A stretch of 64,000 bases of DNA from an uncultured Desulfobulbus sp. (GTDB taxonomy: Bacteria; Desulfobacterota; Desulfobulbia; Desulfobulbales; Desulfobulbaceae), in NCBI RefSeq assembly GCF_963664075.1, contig NZ_OY760916.1, positions 2,482,001 through 2,546,000 of the forward strand. Direction: 5' to 3'. Numbering within the stretch: the stretch's first letter is position 1; the number at the start of each line of letters is the position of its first letter. The position numbers and the translations under genes are program-made. Of the stretch, positions 55,599-64,000 are shown one piece after another. A model generated the notes under the pieces. It was given only the letters and a program-made list of their open reading frames with translations, was not told the DNA's origin and searched no databases.

Positions 55599-55910
55599 AT
55601 GAAGACGAATATCAGCACTCCGTTGCCGACGAGTAGCACCCAGAATATGCCTGACCCCCGTGCCATCAAAGACAGGGCAGCCCTCAAAAAGGCCTGTCAG
55701 GATTTTGAGGCTATTTTTATTCAGTCCATGTTTAAATCCATGCGAAAAACCGTCCCGGAGGGAGGTATCTTTAAAGGAGATCATGCCACAGAAATGTACC
55801 AGGACATGATTGACCAGGATATTGCAAGCCAGATATCACGGCGCCAGAGCCTTGGTCTTGCGGATCAGATGTATCGCCAAATGGAGAAACTCCTGCCTGA
55901 TGCTGAATAA
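55599..55910 (+). CDS. flgJ: Rod-binding protein FlgJ, N-terminal domain only
   Basis: This 103-residue protein equals the rod-binding half of FlgJ: FEAIFIQSMFKSMRKTVPEG, then YQDMIDQDIASQISRRQSLG. The peptidoglycan hydrolase domain of enterobacterial FlgJ is absent, which is common in this lineage. It follows flgI. Confidence 0.92.
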   Translation: MKTNISTPLPTSSTQNMPDPRAIKDRAALKKACQDFEAIFIQSMFKSMRKTVPEGGIFKGDHATEMYQDMIDQDIASQISRRQSLGLADQMYRQMEKLLPDAE

Positions 55911-55963
55911 CCCCGCTTTATCCTCTCCTCTTTTTGAAGTGCACTTTTTTTTCAATTTTTATG

Positions 55964-55991
55964 TAAAGTTTTTTTGAGCCAGAGCCGATAT
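55964..55991 (+). promoter_or_regulatory. Sigma-28 promoter upstream of the flgM operon
   Basis: TAAAGTTT (55964-55971), a 12-base spacer and GCCGATAT (55984-55991) match the FliA consensus except for one extra spacer base. It lies 73 bases upstream of the 189-residue gene that precedes flgM. Confidence 0.75.
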
Positions 55992-56064
55992 AATCCTAAC
56001 GGGAACATAAAAGTTCTCTCCGGATGAGCCAGGATGGCCCAAGAATGGAGCAGGGAGGCGGGAA

Positions 56065-56634
56065 ATGGTTAATGAAATCAGTGCCAACAAGGCGAGCAGC
56101 TCATATATTTCCACTAAGAGTCAAACCTTTGAAGCGAAGAACACTTCAAAAGTTATCAATAAAGATGGCAGCCAAAAACTCACTACCGAATCCGTGAGTC
56201 TTGGGAGTTCATCAACAAAGGCTCTGACCTACAATGGAACCATGCAACTGCAGGATATAGCAGATGCAGGATATGAGAAACTGCGTGCCTTAGTCGCCAA
56301 TCTGCTGCAAGAACAGGGTGTTAACACCAAAATCACCTTAGGTGATACCGAGATCAACCTCGAAACCATCGAGCCCGAGCAAGCACAGGAACTTATTAGC
56401 GAAGACGGGTATTTTGGTGTAGAACAAACATCCGAGCGGATATTTCAGTTTGCCATAGGCATAGCTGGAGGCGATACATCCCGTATCGACGCAATCAAAG
56501 AAGGAATTGATCAAGGATTTGCAGCAGCCAAAGAGGCTTTTGGTGACTGGTTACCCGACATTTCTTATGACACCTACGATGCGGTCATGGAAAAACTTGA
56601 TAACTGGGTTGCTCAATCTGAGACCGAGGCATAA
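56065..56634 (+). CDS. Unrecognised protein in the flgM operon
   Basis: This 189-residue soluble protein has a Ser/Lys/Thr-rich N-terminus, resembling a disordered type III export signal, and a helical C-terminal part (IDAIKEGIDQGFAAAKEAFG and YDAVMEKLDNW). It shows no homology that I recognise beyond a resemblance to DUF5610-type proteins. GGGAGG serves as ribosome site. It follows a sigma-28 promoter and precedes flgM, so a late-flagellar role is suggested by context. Confidence 0.65.
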   Translation: MVNEISANKASSSYISTKSQTFEAKNTSKVINKDGSQKLTTESVSLGSSSTKALTYNGTMQLQDIADAGYEKLRALVANLLQEQGVNTKITLGDTEINLETIEPEQAQELISEDGYFGVEQTSERIFQFAIGIAGGDTSRIDAIKEGIDQGFAAAKEAFGDWLPDISYDTYDAVMEKLDNWVAQSETEA

Positions 56635-56657
56635 TCCAATTTCTTAAGGTGAATGTG

Positions 56658-56945
56658 ATGACTGTCAATTTTTTTAGCATCCCTGGCGGTACCAACGGCC
56701 CCAAGAGTGTGCAAAATACAGGAAGTTCGTCGAAGTCTGCCAAAGCAGAATCAAAAGATAACGCGATTTTCTCCTCTGAGCTGCAAAGCGCCACCTCAGC
56801 CCAGGAGAGCAACAAAGTTCAGGATCCTGAGCGTGTTGCAAAAATCCAGGCTCTCAAAGCCCAATTCGAATCAGGAAGTTTAGAGAACAACCTCGACCTG
56901 GAAAAAGTTGCAGGTGCACTGCTCAATCACCTGGTAGATTTTTAA
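56658..56945 (+). CDS. flgM: Anti-sigma-28 factor FlgM
   Basis: This 95-residue protein has a disordered N-terminal half and the FliA-binding C-terminus (PERVAKIQALKAQFESG, then NLDLEKVAGALLNHLVD). It holds FliA inactive until export through the completed hook. I take the ATG at 56658 (AAGGTG site); a GTG at 56649 is also in frame. Confidence 0.9.
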   Translation: MTVNFFSIPGGTNGPKSVQNTGSSSKSAKAESKDNAIFSSELQSATSAQESNKVQDPERVAKIQALKAQFESGSLENNLDLEKVAGALLNHLVDF

Positions 56946-56954
56946 GGAACGGCT

Positions 56955-57308
56955 ATGGAACGCGACACTGTTCAAGAACTGTTGATTCAGTTACGAGACA
57001 TCATCGCTGCTGAGCGCGAATACGCAAAAGCTCTGGACTTACCAGCAATGATGGCTGCTGTTCGCCGCAAAGAGACCTTGATCAAGGCACTGAATTCAGT
57101 AAAAGAGTTGCATCCTGAAGACCAGAAGTTTGCCCGTGAAATACAGCACGAGAACCGGCGCAACGCCTTTCTCTATCGCGCGACACTCAACTGGATCCAG
57201 GAGACCATGGAATTCTTTGGTCGTAAATCCGCTCCGGTTACCTACAATCCTTATGGTAAGGCCGGAAATGCTGCTGCTGGCGGCCGCCTTCTCTCCGGAA
57301 CCATCTAA
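56955..57308 (+). CDS. flgN: Flagellar chaperone FlgN-like
   Basis: This 117-residue protein is largely helical (VQELLIQLRDIIAAEREYAK), with the FlgN-type charged core and an ordering of flgM-flgN-flgK-flgL. By family it is the export chaperone for FlgK and FlgL. The ribosome site is AAGGAA. Confidence 0.8.
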   Translation: MERDTVQELLIQLRDIIAAEREYAKALDLPAMMAAVRRKETLIKALNSVKELHPEDQKFAREIQHENRRNAFLYRATLNWIQETMEFFGRKSAPVTYNPYGKAGNAAAGGRLLSGTI

Positions 57309-57399
57309 TTTCCCCTCTCCCCCCTCTCTCTTTCGACTGCCCTTAGCGGTTTTTCTCATTTTCTTCAGCAAGTTACCCCACCTCATTATACACTTTCCC

Positions 57400-57427
57400 T
57401 AAACTCTTTTCCCTTTTCTGCCGATAG
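57400..57427 (+). promoter_or_regulatory. Sigma-28 promoter upstream of flgK
   Basis: TAAACTCT (57400-57407), a 12-base spacer and GCCGATAG (57420-57427) repeat the arrangement seen before the flgM operon, 105 bases before the flgK start. Confidence 0.7.
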
Positions 57428-57532
57428 TATCATTAAGTAACAAACTATCGTGCAAGGGTATCGCCCCTTGAACAACGCAATCGGTTGCTTTAACCGTTAA
57501 CGTAATTGAACACCTGGGAGCGAAGCTACCCT

Positions 57533-58930
57533 ATGTCTAGCCTGCTCAACGCATTGAACGCCGGCAAAACCAGCCTGCTGACCAACCAAAAATCGATAGA
57601 GATAGTTGGCAACAATATTGCCAATGTCAACACCGAAGGATATTCGCGCCAACGCGCTGAACTCCTGCAGATACCTGCGGTAAACTTTGGTGGATTTTTC
57701 GTTGGTCAGGGAGTCACTGTTTCTGATGTCAGCCGCGATTACAGTGTGTTTATCAACCGTCAGCTCCAGGATAAAACAGTGGAGTATGGCGAAGAGAGTG
57801 GCCGCTCAAACTCACTTTCTGAGCTTGAGCGCATTTTTACTGTAGGCGAAGATAACCTGGCTTCTCAAATCAATGATTTCTTCGATGCCTGGCAAGAATT
57901 AAGCGCCAACCCCAGTGGGGAAGTTGAGCGTGACATCGTTATACAGCAAGGAACCTTACTGGGCGAAGCCTTTGCTTCTATAACCAATGAGTTGGATACT
58001 GTAGTCTCCAACATGAATACCGAAATTATTGGCGAGGTTGATTCCCTTAACGAGAAAATTCAGGAAATTGCAAAGCTCAACGAGCGGATTAATCTGGTTG
58101 AAATCAGCGGTCAAACTGCCAATGCTGCTCGAGATCAACGAGACCTGATTGTCAAAGATCTTTCTGAAACACTGGGCATTGAGACCTACACCGATAACCG
58201 TGGCATGCTTTGTGTGCAACTTCCCGGTGGTAAACCACTGGTTCAGGGAAATATTTCAGCAACCTTCAAGACCGTGAAAGTCGGGACGAATGTTGACATT
58301 CAGCTTGAGACCACCGGTGTCACCATGGATGTCGATATTGATAACCTGGGTGGTAAGCTTCGGGGAATGTTCGAAATGCGTGACGTTTTTATTGCTGACA
58401 TGCAAGACGATCTCAATACTTTGGCCATTGATTTGACCGCTGCAGTCAACAGCGAACATATCAATGGTTGGGGATCTGATGGTTTGACTGGTCGACTCTT
58501 TTTCAACGATATTACAGCTCTACCAGTGGGGCAGGTAGCCAGTCGCAATGTGGCCCTGGCCATCTCCGATGCCTCTGAAATCGCGGCAGCCGGTAACCCG
58601 GAAGCAGCCCCCGGTGACAATGAAATGGCATTGACCATTGCCCAACTTGAAGTGACCCATCATGTCGGAACTACGGGCGATACCTTTGATAATTATTTTT
58701 CCAGAATGGTTGCCAGAGTCGGTATCGAGGCAGCTCGCAATGAACTAGCCCTTTCCGGTGCGGAGGATGCCACTATACAACTGCAGAACCTGCGGGATGG
58801 GTATTCAGGGGTATCACTTGAAGAAGAGATGATTGACCTAATTCAATATCAGCGAGGGTTTGAATCCTCAGCTAAATTCCTCTCAACCGTTGATGAAATG
58901 ATGAGTGCTCTCTTGCAACTTAAAGGATAA
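57533..58930 (+). CDS. flgK: Hook-associated protein FlgK (HAP1)
   Basis: This 465-residue protein has the family start MSSLLNALNAGKTSLLTNQK with IVGNNIANVNTEGYSRQRAE, and the C-terminal SGVSLEEEMIDLIQYQRGFE. It joins hook to filament. I use the ATG at 57533; an upstream TTG frame (57506) gives an untypical N-terminus. An inverted repeat (CGGTTGCTTTAACCG) lies in its leader. Confidence 0.95.
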   Translation: MSSLLNALNAGKTSLLTNQKSIEIVGNNIANVNTEGYSRQRAELLQIPAVNFGGFFVGQGVTVSDVSRDYSVFINRQLQDKTVEYGEESGRSNSLSELERIFTVGEDNLASQINDFFDAWQELSANPSGEVERDIVIQQGTLLGEAFASITNELDTVVSNMNTEIIGEVDSLNEKIQEIAKLNERINLVEISGQTANAARDQRDLIVKDLSETLGIETYTDNRGMLCVQLPGGKPLVQGNISATFKTVKVGTNVDIQLETTGVTMDVDIDNLGGKLRGMFEMRDVFIADMQDDLNTLAIDLTAAVNSEHINGWGSDGLTGRLFFNDITALPVGQVASRNVALAISDASEIAAAGNPEAAPGDNEMALTIAQLEVTHHVGTTGDTFDNYFSRMVARVGIEAARNELALSGAEDATIQLQNLRDGYSGVSLEEEMIDLIQYQRGFESSAKFLSTVDEMMSALLQLKG

Positions 58931-58933
58931 GCC

Positions 58934-59908
58934 ATGAAAGCAACACAAGGAACCACCTATAGAATGCTGGGCTCTCGCGTCAATGATGTTGCCCTCCAGC
59001 TTGAAGAGTTGCGCACCATTGGAGCCACCGGTAAAAAACTCAATAAAGCCTCCGATGATCCTGCCTCGGTTCGGCCGGTTCTCAACACGCGCAAACAGAT
59101 TTCCAACATCGATCGCAACATGGAAACCATGGGAAAATCTCTGGATACTATGCAGGCGACCGACGGCCATCTCGAACATGTGGAAAACATCATGCAGCGG
59201 GCCAAAGAGATCATGACCAACGCCATCAACGGCTCACTCAACGACGACGACCTGACAGTACTGGCTGATGAGATCTCGCAACTCAGAAAAGAATTACTCG
59301 ATTCTGCCAATGGCATGGTTGATGGCAAATATCTTTTTGGCGGGTATGAAGAAGATACGATTCCCTTTGTGGAAAACCCTACCTACAATCCATTGACCTA
59401 TAACGCTAATGATTCTTCGACCTGGCCCTACATTTACCAGGGAGATGAAAATGCCACCTCACTTGAGATCACTACCGGAGAACGAATCACTGTTAATTTG
59501 ACAGGCAACGATCTTTTTTTTGGTACGAGCTCCTGGGACACAACCACCTCAACCAACAACAGCACTGATGCAGGGCGCTATGATCTGTTCCTCGAACTCA
59601 CGCAAGCCGAGGAAGCTCTGCGCACAAGCGATGCAGTTGCAATGCAAACCGCAATGGATGACCTTGAAGGTGCAGCCGAGCAAAACCGACGTTTACGCTC
59701 ACAATTGGGTAATCGGGCCAGTCGGGTTGAAACCGCAATGGATTACCAGGAAGGGGTGAAAATAGATTTGACCCAGATCCTCTCTCGCTATGAAGATGCT
59801 GATGCCGTGGAGTCGTTTAACGCCATCATTCAGCAGGAAACAGCGTTTCAGGCAGCGCTGAGCGTCACCGCCCAGGTTTCTGATATGTCAATTTTAGACT
59901 TTCTGTAA
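58934..59908 (+). CDS. flgL: Hook-associated protein FlgL (HAP3)
   Basis: This 324-residue flagellin-like junction protein has an N-terminus with LNKASDDPASVRPVLNTRKQI and VENIMQRAKEIMTNAINGS, and a C-terminus ending YEDADAVESFNAIIQQETAF. It is coupled to flgK by a three-base gap. Confidence 0.95.
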   Translation: MKATQGTTYRMLGSRVNDVALQLEELRTIGATGKKLNKASDDPASVRPVLNTRKQISNIDRNMETMGKSLDTMQATDGHLEHVENIMQRAKEIMTNAINGSLNDDDLTVLADEISQLRKELLDSANGMVDGKYLFGGYEEDTIPFVENPTYNPLTYNANDSSTWPYIYQGDENATSLEITTGERITVNLTGNDLFFGTSSWDTTTSTNNSTDAGRYDLFLELTQAEEALRTSDAVAMQTAMDDLEGAAEQNRRLRSQLGNRASRVETAMDYQEGVKIDLTQILSRYEDADAVESFNAIIQQETAFQAALSVTAQVSDMSILDFL

Positions 59909-60255
59909 AGTGTCTTGAAGCCCGTCTATTTTTTTAGGCATACTCAATCAAAAAAGAGGTGGGCTTCCCCCTTTCCCCCTCCCCTTCTTGCAGATGAAGG
60001 TGTTACATTTCCACGCAGATTCAATCCTTTTCTATCCATATCTCTAAAAAAGAGTGTTCTTGGTCGCAATCGATGAAGGACATGTAGGGCAAGTGTTTGT
60101 TAACTGTTGTAAACAGCTTGCCTTTTTTATTTTTTTACAGGATACTACCGGGAAAGATACTTTTTGTTCTATTTGCCCCTCTCCAGCTGAGAGGATGAGT
60201 ATCTTACTATCTCCATTTCCTTCGGTGTTACCCGAACTGACATAGGTACATATAT
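59909..60255. other. Intergenic region between flgL and csrA
   Basis: This 347-base stretch has no supported gene. A terminator lies at 60088-60137. The remainder contains only low-confidence GGA motifs. Confidence 0.5.
60088..60137 (+). terminator. Rho-independent terminator after flgL
   Basis: GGCAAGTGTTT pairs with AAACAGCTTGCC (one bulge), followed by CCTTTTTTATTTTTTT. It closes the flgK-flgL transcript about 180 bases downstream of flgL. Confidence 0.75.
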
Positions 60256-60501
60256 ATGCTGGTTTTGACCAGAAAACCCGGTGAAGGTATAATCATCGGG
60301 GATGATATAACGATAAAAATAATCGAGATGAAAAGTGGCGGCATTCGCATAGGTATAGATGCGCCCCGTGATACGAAGATTTACAGGCAGGAAGTTTACG
60401 ATCGCATTCGTCAGGAAAACATTGAAGCCGCGGCCGGTTGGGATATGAATGATCTTGATCTCCTCAGTGATCAGTTAGCAGGAAGGACGTTAAAAAAATG
60501 A
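60256..60501 (+). CDS. csrA: Carbon storage / translational regulator CsrA
   Basis: This 81-residue protein is unmistakable (MLVLTRKPGEGIIIGDDITI, then GGIRIGIDAPRDTKIYRQEV). It binds GGA-containing mRNA leaders. It is coupled to fliW by an ATGA overlap and placed upstream of flagellin, a typical FliW-CsrA-flagellin arrangement. Confidence 0.97.
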   Translation: MLVLTRKPGEGIIIGDDITIKIIEMKSGGIRIGIDAPRDTKIYRQEVYDRIRQENIEAAAGWDMNDLDLLSDQLAGRTLKK

Positions 60502-60929
60502 AAACAATCAATACCCGTTTCGGCGAGGTGCAATACGATCCCTCCAGTGTCATCCATTTTCCCGAGGGACTCATTGGGCTTGACCAATTAAAAAACTTTT
60601 TGGTTATGCCCAATGAAAAACAAGGACCGCTCTTCTGGATCCAGAGTGTTGATGACCCCGCCTTTGCCTTTGTTGTCACTGACCCAACCAACTTTTTCCT
60701 TGATTATGTCGTACTGCCAGATGAAAAAGAACGACGTAAACTTGAAATTGACGAGAACGGGTCCTGTTTTGTTCTTACCATTGTGACCATTTCTCAAGAT
60801 AAAGAAATAACACTTAACCTCTCAGGACCTATTCTTTACGCTCCAGAAACAGGCAGAGGTTTGCAGGTCGTCCTTGAGGATCCCCGCTACGATATTCGTA
60901 CCCCGCTTCCAAAAGTCGAACAAAAATAA
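60498..60929 (+). CDS. fliW: Flagellar assembly factor FliW
   Basis: This 143-residue protein shows the family landmarks: FGEVQYDPSSVIHFPEGLIG and FWIQSVDDPAFAFVVTDP. FliW binds both flagellin and CsrA, so free flagellin relieves CsrA repression. It overlaps csrA by four bases and is followed by a terminator. Confidence 0.96.
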   Translation: MKTINTRFGEVQYDPSSVIHFPEGLIGLDQLKNFLVMPNEKQGPLFWIQSVDDPAFAFVVTDPTNFFLDYVVLPDEKERRKLEIDENGSCFVLTIVTISQDKEITLNLSGPILYAPETGRGLQVVLEDPRYDIRTPLPKVEQK

Positions 60930-60957
60930 CTCAGATTTTTTTATATTTCCTCTTTGG

Positions 60958-60983
60958 CCGGACTTCTGTCCGGCTTTTTTTTC
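60958..60983 (+). terminator. Rho-independent terminator after fliW
   Basis: GCCGGAC (60958-60964) pairs with GTCCGGC (60969-60975) around TTCT, followed by eight T. Confidence 0.88.
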
Positions 60984-61233
60984 TCATTCCCTCCAACTTC
61001 TCCATGACGAGCTCATTTTACACGCAGTTTTTCTTGCTCAAAAATTACTACGAAAAAAATTTTTTCCCACATTCTCATCTGATCAGCGTTTCATCAACAT
61101 CGAAATATTTGATGATCCGCTTGATGCAGGGACACTAAATTTTTTTTCTTTACAGAAGATCAAAATTCCCTCTCATAAAAGCCCCATTGAGCCTAGTAAA
61201 TAGAGCCCTGCAAATCGCCTTTACAGTCAACAT

Positions 61234-61241
61234 GCCGATAA
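61234..61241 (+). promoter_or_regulatory. Sigma-28 -10 element upstream of fliC
   Basis: GCCGATAA is a perfect FliA -10 box, about 172 bases before the fliC start. The -35 box is weak: the best candidate is CAAATCGC (61211-61218) at 15 bases, longer than the usual 11. Confidence 0.55.
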
Positions 61242-61359
61242 TACGGAGTAAATGAAATTATTTTTTCTAAAAAAATCCCTTAATCATTTTCTGGATTACT
61301 CCGAAGAGTACATCGAGAGAACGCAGTAAGCATTGAGAGAGCAGTTACGTTTGTATCGT

Positions 61360-61409
61360 TAGCCAAGGGTCAACCACCGGACGACCACGGCTAGAAATTC
61401 ATGGAGGAA
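61360..61409 (+). promoter_or_regulatory. Candidate CsrA-binding site in fliC leader
   Basis: TAGCC (61360-61364) pairs with GGCTA (61389-61393), extended inward by GGT/ACC, leaving a loop that contains CCGGACG. A second GGA lies in the Shine-Dalgarno (ATGGAGG). Two GGA sites about 24 bases apart, one in a loop and one over the ribosome site, are the classical CsrA arrangement. Confidence 0.5.
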
Positions 61410-61412
61410 ACC

Positions 61413-63560
61413 ATGGCTTTAACGATCAATACAAACGTCGCGTCGCTGAATGCACAGAGAAATTTAACATCCTCCCAGGGAGACCTGGCCACTGCAATGC
61501 AGCGGTTGTCTTCCGGACTTCGCATCAACTCCGCTAAAGATGATGCCGCCGGTCTTGCCATCTCTGACCGGATGACCTCCCAGATTCGCGGCCTGAACCA
61601 GGCGGCCCGTAATGCCAACGACGGTATTTCCATGGCGCAGACCGCTGAGGGCGCGCTCCAGGAAACCACCAATATTCTTCAGCGCATGCGTGAGTTGGCC
61701 ATTCAGTCTGCCAACGATACAAACAGCTCTTCTGATCGCGCTTCCCTGCAGGCAGAGGTCAATCAACTCCAGCAGGAGATGACCCGCATTGCTTCCAGTA
61801 CTTCATTTAACAACCGAAATGTCCTGGATGGCACCCTCAACAATGCACAATTTCAGGTCGGTGCCAATGCCAACGAGACGATCACCTTCTCGATCCCTTC
61901 AGCCAAAGCTGATGACCTGGGTATCAACTCTCTTAAATCGACCGCAACACCAGCCGCCTCTGTTCCTGATACTACAGAATCAGTCTTTGCGCTAACGGCA
62001 TCTGCGGCGGGGGCTGACACCTCTGCAGGCAATAATATCACCGCCCAGACGATCACCGTCACCAACGACGTAACTGGTGCCACGGCAAGCCTCAATGTGC
62101 TCGCCGACATGTCTGCAGCTAATATTGCTGCCCTGGTGACCGCAAACGTCACCGCTGCAACAGGCTGGACAGCAACTGCCACGACGACCACGACCATCAG
62201 CTCGTTACAGAACACTGGTGCTGTCAGCTTTGATTTAACTGGTAGCGTCGGCACTGCATCAATTAGTGCTACTATTGCGGCAACATCGGACTTAACCGCC
62301 CTGAGTGACGCAATTAATCTGGAATCAACCAATACGGGTATTACTGCTACGGTCAGCGGCGGAACCATTACCCTTACCGATGCATCAGGCGCCGACATTA
62401 AACTTGATGATTTTGCCAATACGGGAACAGGTACCGTAAGTTTAGGTTCGGTTTCACTGACCTCTGGCGGCGCTGTTGACTCCGCAACAATCGGCGGCAC
62501 AGTCACCTTTAATGGCCCAGGAACGACAGGAGTAACGACCGGTGGTGCAGGTGCAACCATAACCGATACAACAACCCCGGCAACCTCCCCCTTAGGCATC
62601 GAAACTGCGACCACCGCAGCGGCAGATACCTCAGCGGGAAACAATGTTGCAGCCCAGACCCTCACCATTGTCGGCCCTGATGATACCCAAGATGTAGATG
62701 TCGCAACAAACGATACCGCCTATACCATCGCCCACAACGTCAACCTGGAAACATCCTTAACAGGTGTGACCGCCGAGGCACGAACAACAGCCACGATCTC
62801 AAATTTGGTCAGTGACGGTACCATCAGCTTCGAGCTCACCGGAAGCAATGCTAACGCGATTGAATTCAGCGCAACGGTTACCGCTGATGACCTGACAGCC
62901 CTTGCCTCAGCAATTAATGATAAATCTGGCAACACGGGCATTCTTGCGACCATAAGCGGCGACCTGAGAAGTATCACGCTGGTTCAGGCAGAAGGTTACG
63001 ACATCCAAGTAGCCAATTACACCCACAGCAGTGATCTAGCAGCTGATACAATCACCATCACAGGCAACGAGGGCGATGGGATTGCGCTGGCTGGTGATAC
63101 AGGCAGCACCACAGATTCGACTGTTATCGGTGGAGAAGTTACCTTTTACAGCACAGGATCGTTTAATGTGCAAAGTACTGTGGATGGGGGCCTTGGGTCC
63201 GTCTTTAACAGTAGTGCAGGAGTAGCTAACGCCAGTAACCTGAACACAATCGATACTATCGATATTTCAACCGTTGACGGTGCCACCGAGGCCATCAAAG
63301 CCATAGATGGCGCTATCAGTCAGATCGATGATTTGCGAGGTTTGTTGGGTGCAATTCAAAATCGCTTTGAATCAACTATCTCCAACCTGATGAATGTTTC
63401 TGAAAACCTCTCCGCTGCCCGAAGTCGTATTTTGGACGCGGATATCGCCCAGGAAACATCGATCATGACCAAAAATAACATCCTCCAACAGGCTGGTGTC
63501 TCCATCCTCACCCAGGCCAACCAGACCCCGCAATTGGCGCTGCAGTTACTGCAGGGATAA
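61413..63560 (+). CDS. fliC: Flagellin with duplicated central domain
   Basis: This 715-residue flagellin starts at the ATG at 61413 (GGAGG upstream), giving [20 protein letters not shown]; an ATG at 61401 is part of the ribosome site. The conserved N-terminal D0/D1 ([20 protein letters not shown]) and C-terminal D1/D0 ([20 protein letters not shown]) enclose a Thr/Ala-rich hypervariable region of about 430 residues, with two diverged repeats each starting ADTSAGNN. This is larger than most flagellins (often 280-500 residues). No fliD or fliS follows within the window. Confidence 0.97.
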   Translation: MALTINTNVASLNAQRNLTSSQGDLATAMQRLSSGLRINSAKDDAAGLAISDRMTSQIRGLNQAARNANDGISMAQTAEGALQETTNILQRMRELAIQSANDTNSSSDRASLQAEVNQLQQEMTRIASSTSFNNRNVLDGTLNNAQFQVGANANETITFSIPSAKADDLGINSLKSTATPAASVPDTTESVFALTASAAGADTSAGNNITAQTITVTNDVTGATASLNVLADMSAANIAALVTANVTAATGWTATATTTTTISSLQNTGAVSFDLTGSVGTASISATIAATSDLTALSDAINLESTNTGITATVSGGTITLTDASGADIKLDDFANTGTGTVSLGSVSLTSGGAVDSATIGGTVTFNGPGTTGVTTGGAGATITDTTTPATSPLGIETATTAAADTSAGNNVAAQTLTIVGPDDTQDVDVATNDTAYTIAHNVNLETSLTGVTAEARTTATISNLVSDGTISFELTGSNANAIEFSATVTADDLTALASAINDKSGNTGILATISGDLRSITLVQAEGYDIQVANYTHSSDLAADTITITGNEGDGIALAGDTGSTTDSTVIGGEVTFYSTGSFNVQSTVDGGLGSVFNSSAGVANASNLNTIDTIDISTVDGATEAIKAIDGAISQIDDLRGLLGAIQNRFESTISNLMNVSENLSAARSRILDADIAQETSIMTKNNILQQAGVSILTQANQTPQLALQLLQG

Positions 63561-63623
63561 TTGAGAGTAGATTATTTCAGTGGGGCTCAACAAAGAGCCC
63601 CTCACTCAACACAGGACAGCGCC

Positions 63624-63827
63624 ATGAAAATCGTTATGTTTCAGTATAATCGGGAAGCCTCGGCTATTCTCAGCCAAAATGCGTTGGGACAAGCGAAGAT
63701 CTCGCAAAAAAGACTGCAGGAATCACCACTCCCCCAGAGCTACAACGATCGGTTCCTCTGGGAGGGAGCGACCTCGTTTACAACACCACCTCAAGGCGAA
63801 TACATCATTCCTGGCAACTGGCAGTAA
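63624..63827 (+). CDS. Small protein downstream of flagellin
   Basis: This 67-residue protein starts at the ATG at 63624 (AGGAC upstream); a TTG at 63561 would add 21 residues. It is soluble, with a Gln/Ser-rich centre (AILSQNALGQAKISQKRLQE) and an aromatic C-terminus. I do not recognise it. It lies just after fliC and before a strong terminator, so it shares the flagellin transcript. Confidence 0.5.
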   Translation: MKIVMFQYNREASAILSQNALGQAKISQKRLQESPLPQSYNDRFLWEGATSFTTPPQGEYIIPGNWQ

Positions 63828-63837
63828 GCAATCAAGC

Positions 63838-63879
63838 AAAGCCCCGGCTAAAAAAATTCAACCGGGGCTTTGTTGTTTT
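63838..63879 (+). terminator. Rho-independent terminator after the fliC transcript
   Basis: AAAGCCCCGG (63838-63847) pairs perfectly with CCGGGGCTTT (63862-63871), followed by GTTGTTTT. Confidence 0.85.
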
Positions 63880-64000
63880 ATGAACTCCCCTTCTCAAAAA
63901 AAAACATTCGTTTTTAAAAATAAACCTAAAGTTCTTCTCTCAACCGTTCGATAAGCATGGTGAAGGCAAGGGAAATCATGACGATGCCCCTTTATTTCTC

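Larger units (their letters stand above)
60930..61412. other. Intergenic region between fliW and fliC
   Basis: This 483-base stretch has no supported gene. It contains the fliW terminator (60958-60983), a sigma-28 -10 box (61234-61241) and a long fliC leader with a candidate CsrA-binding hairpin (61360-61409). Confidence 0.55.

Noticed and set aside
60874-61203. 109-codon ORF between fliW and fliC
   Set aside because: It overlaps fliW and its terminator, lacks a ribosome site and has a low-complexity, Phe-rich product.
61853-62668. 271-codon minus-strand ORF inside fliC
   Set aside because: It is the antisense shadow of the repetitive Thr/Ala-rich flagellin region; composition is Val/Ala repeats with no ribosome site.
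63925-64000. Possible minus-strand gene end at the window edge
   Set aside because: The frame ending at the TAG near 63926 gives a plausible short helix (MISLAFTMLIERLREEL) but is closed by a TAA within the window, so no gene can be supported.

Overview
The window is dominated by a nearly complete Gram-negative flagellar cluster (about 23.2-63.6 kb, all on the + strand), preceded by about 23 kb of accessory and regulatory genes. Gene order, Crp/Fnr and sigma-54-type regulation, a PEP-CTERM protein, CheX/CheC phosphatases and a csrA-fliW pair next to flagellin suggest a motile deltaproteobacterium (Desulfobacterota, probably Desulfobulbales-like). This is judged from protein character only; no rRNA is present.

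Region 1 (1-23.2 kb). The 3' end of a membrane sensor is followed by a PEP-CTERM protein, a Crp/Fnr-type regulator whose HTH is split by a frameshift, a hybrid histidine kinase, a MacA/MacB-like export operon (adaptor, ATPase, two FtsX-type permeases), a membraneless MotA-like protein with a small partner, malic enzyme, a DUF1848 protein, an unrecognised two-gene operon and a secreted thermonuclease-like protein. Next come a cNMP-binding protein translationally coupled to a sigma-54 activator, then a minus-strand signalling block: CheY, two CheX-type phosphatases, a tandem CheC-like protein with a degenerate receiver, and a CheA-like protein lacking a CheW domain.

Region 2 (23.2-63.9 kb). The order is: TPR protein, flgB, flgC, fliE, fliF, fliG, fliH, fliI, fliJ, motE-like, fliK, flgD, flgE, motA, motB, fliL, fliM, fliN, fliO, fliP, fliQ, fliR, flhB, flhA, flhF, flhG, fliA, a DUF2802-like gene, flgF, flgG, flgA, flgH, flgI, flgJ, an unknown gene, flgM, flgN, flgK, flgL, csrA, fliW, fliC and a small ORF. 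This encodes rod, MS ring, C ring, export gate and ATPase, hook, stators, placement GTPase/ATPase, sigma-28 and anti-sigma, hook-filament junction and filament. fliD, fliS and the core cheW/cheR/cheB/mcp genes are not in the window.

Regulatory logic visible in sequence. GG-N10-GC sigma-54 promoters lie before motA and flhB, matching the activator at 16.3 kb. Sigma-28-like promoters with an unusual 12-base spacer precede the flgM region and flgK, and a perfect sigma-28 -10 precedes fliC. The fliC leader holds two GGA motifs, one in a hairpin loop and one in the Shine-Dalgarno, as expected of a CsrA target controlled by FliW.

The most unusual element is the 127-residue protein at 9525-9908. 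It aligns without gaps to the cytoplasmic loop and then to the C-terminal tail of the window's own MotA, with both pore helices removed. Other notable items are the CheA-like protein with GspE-N/MshEN-like repeats, the four-domain CheX/CheC phosphatase set beside one CheY, and a PflA-like TPR protein at the head of the flagellar operon.
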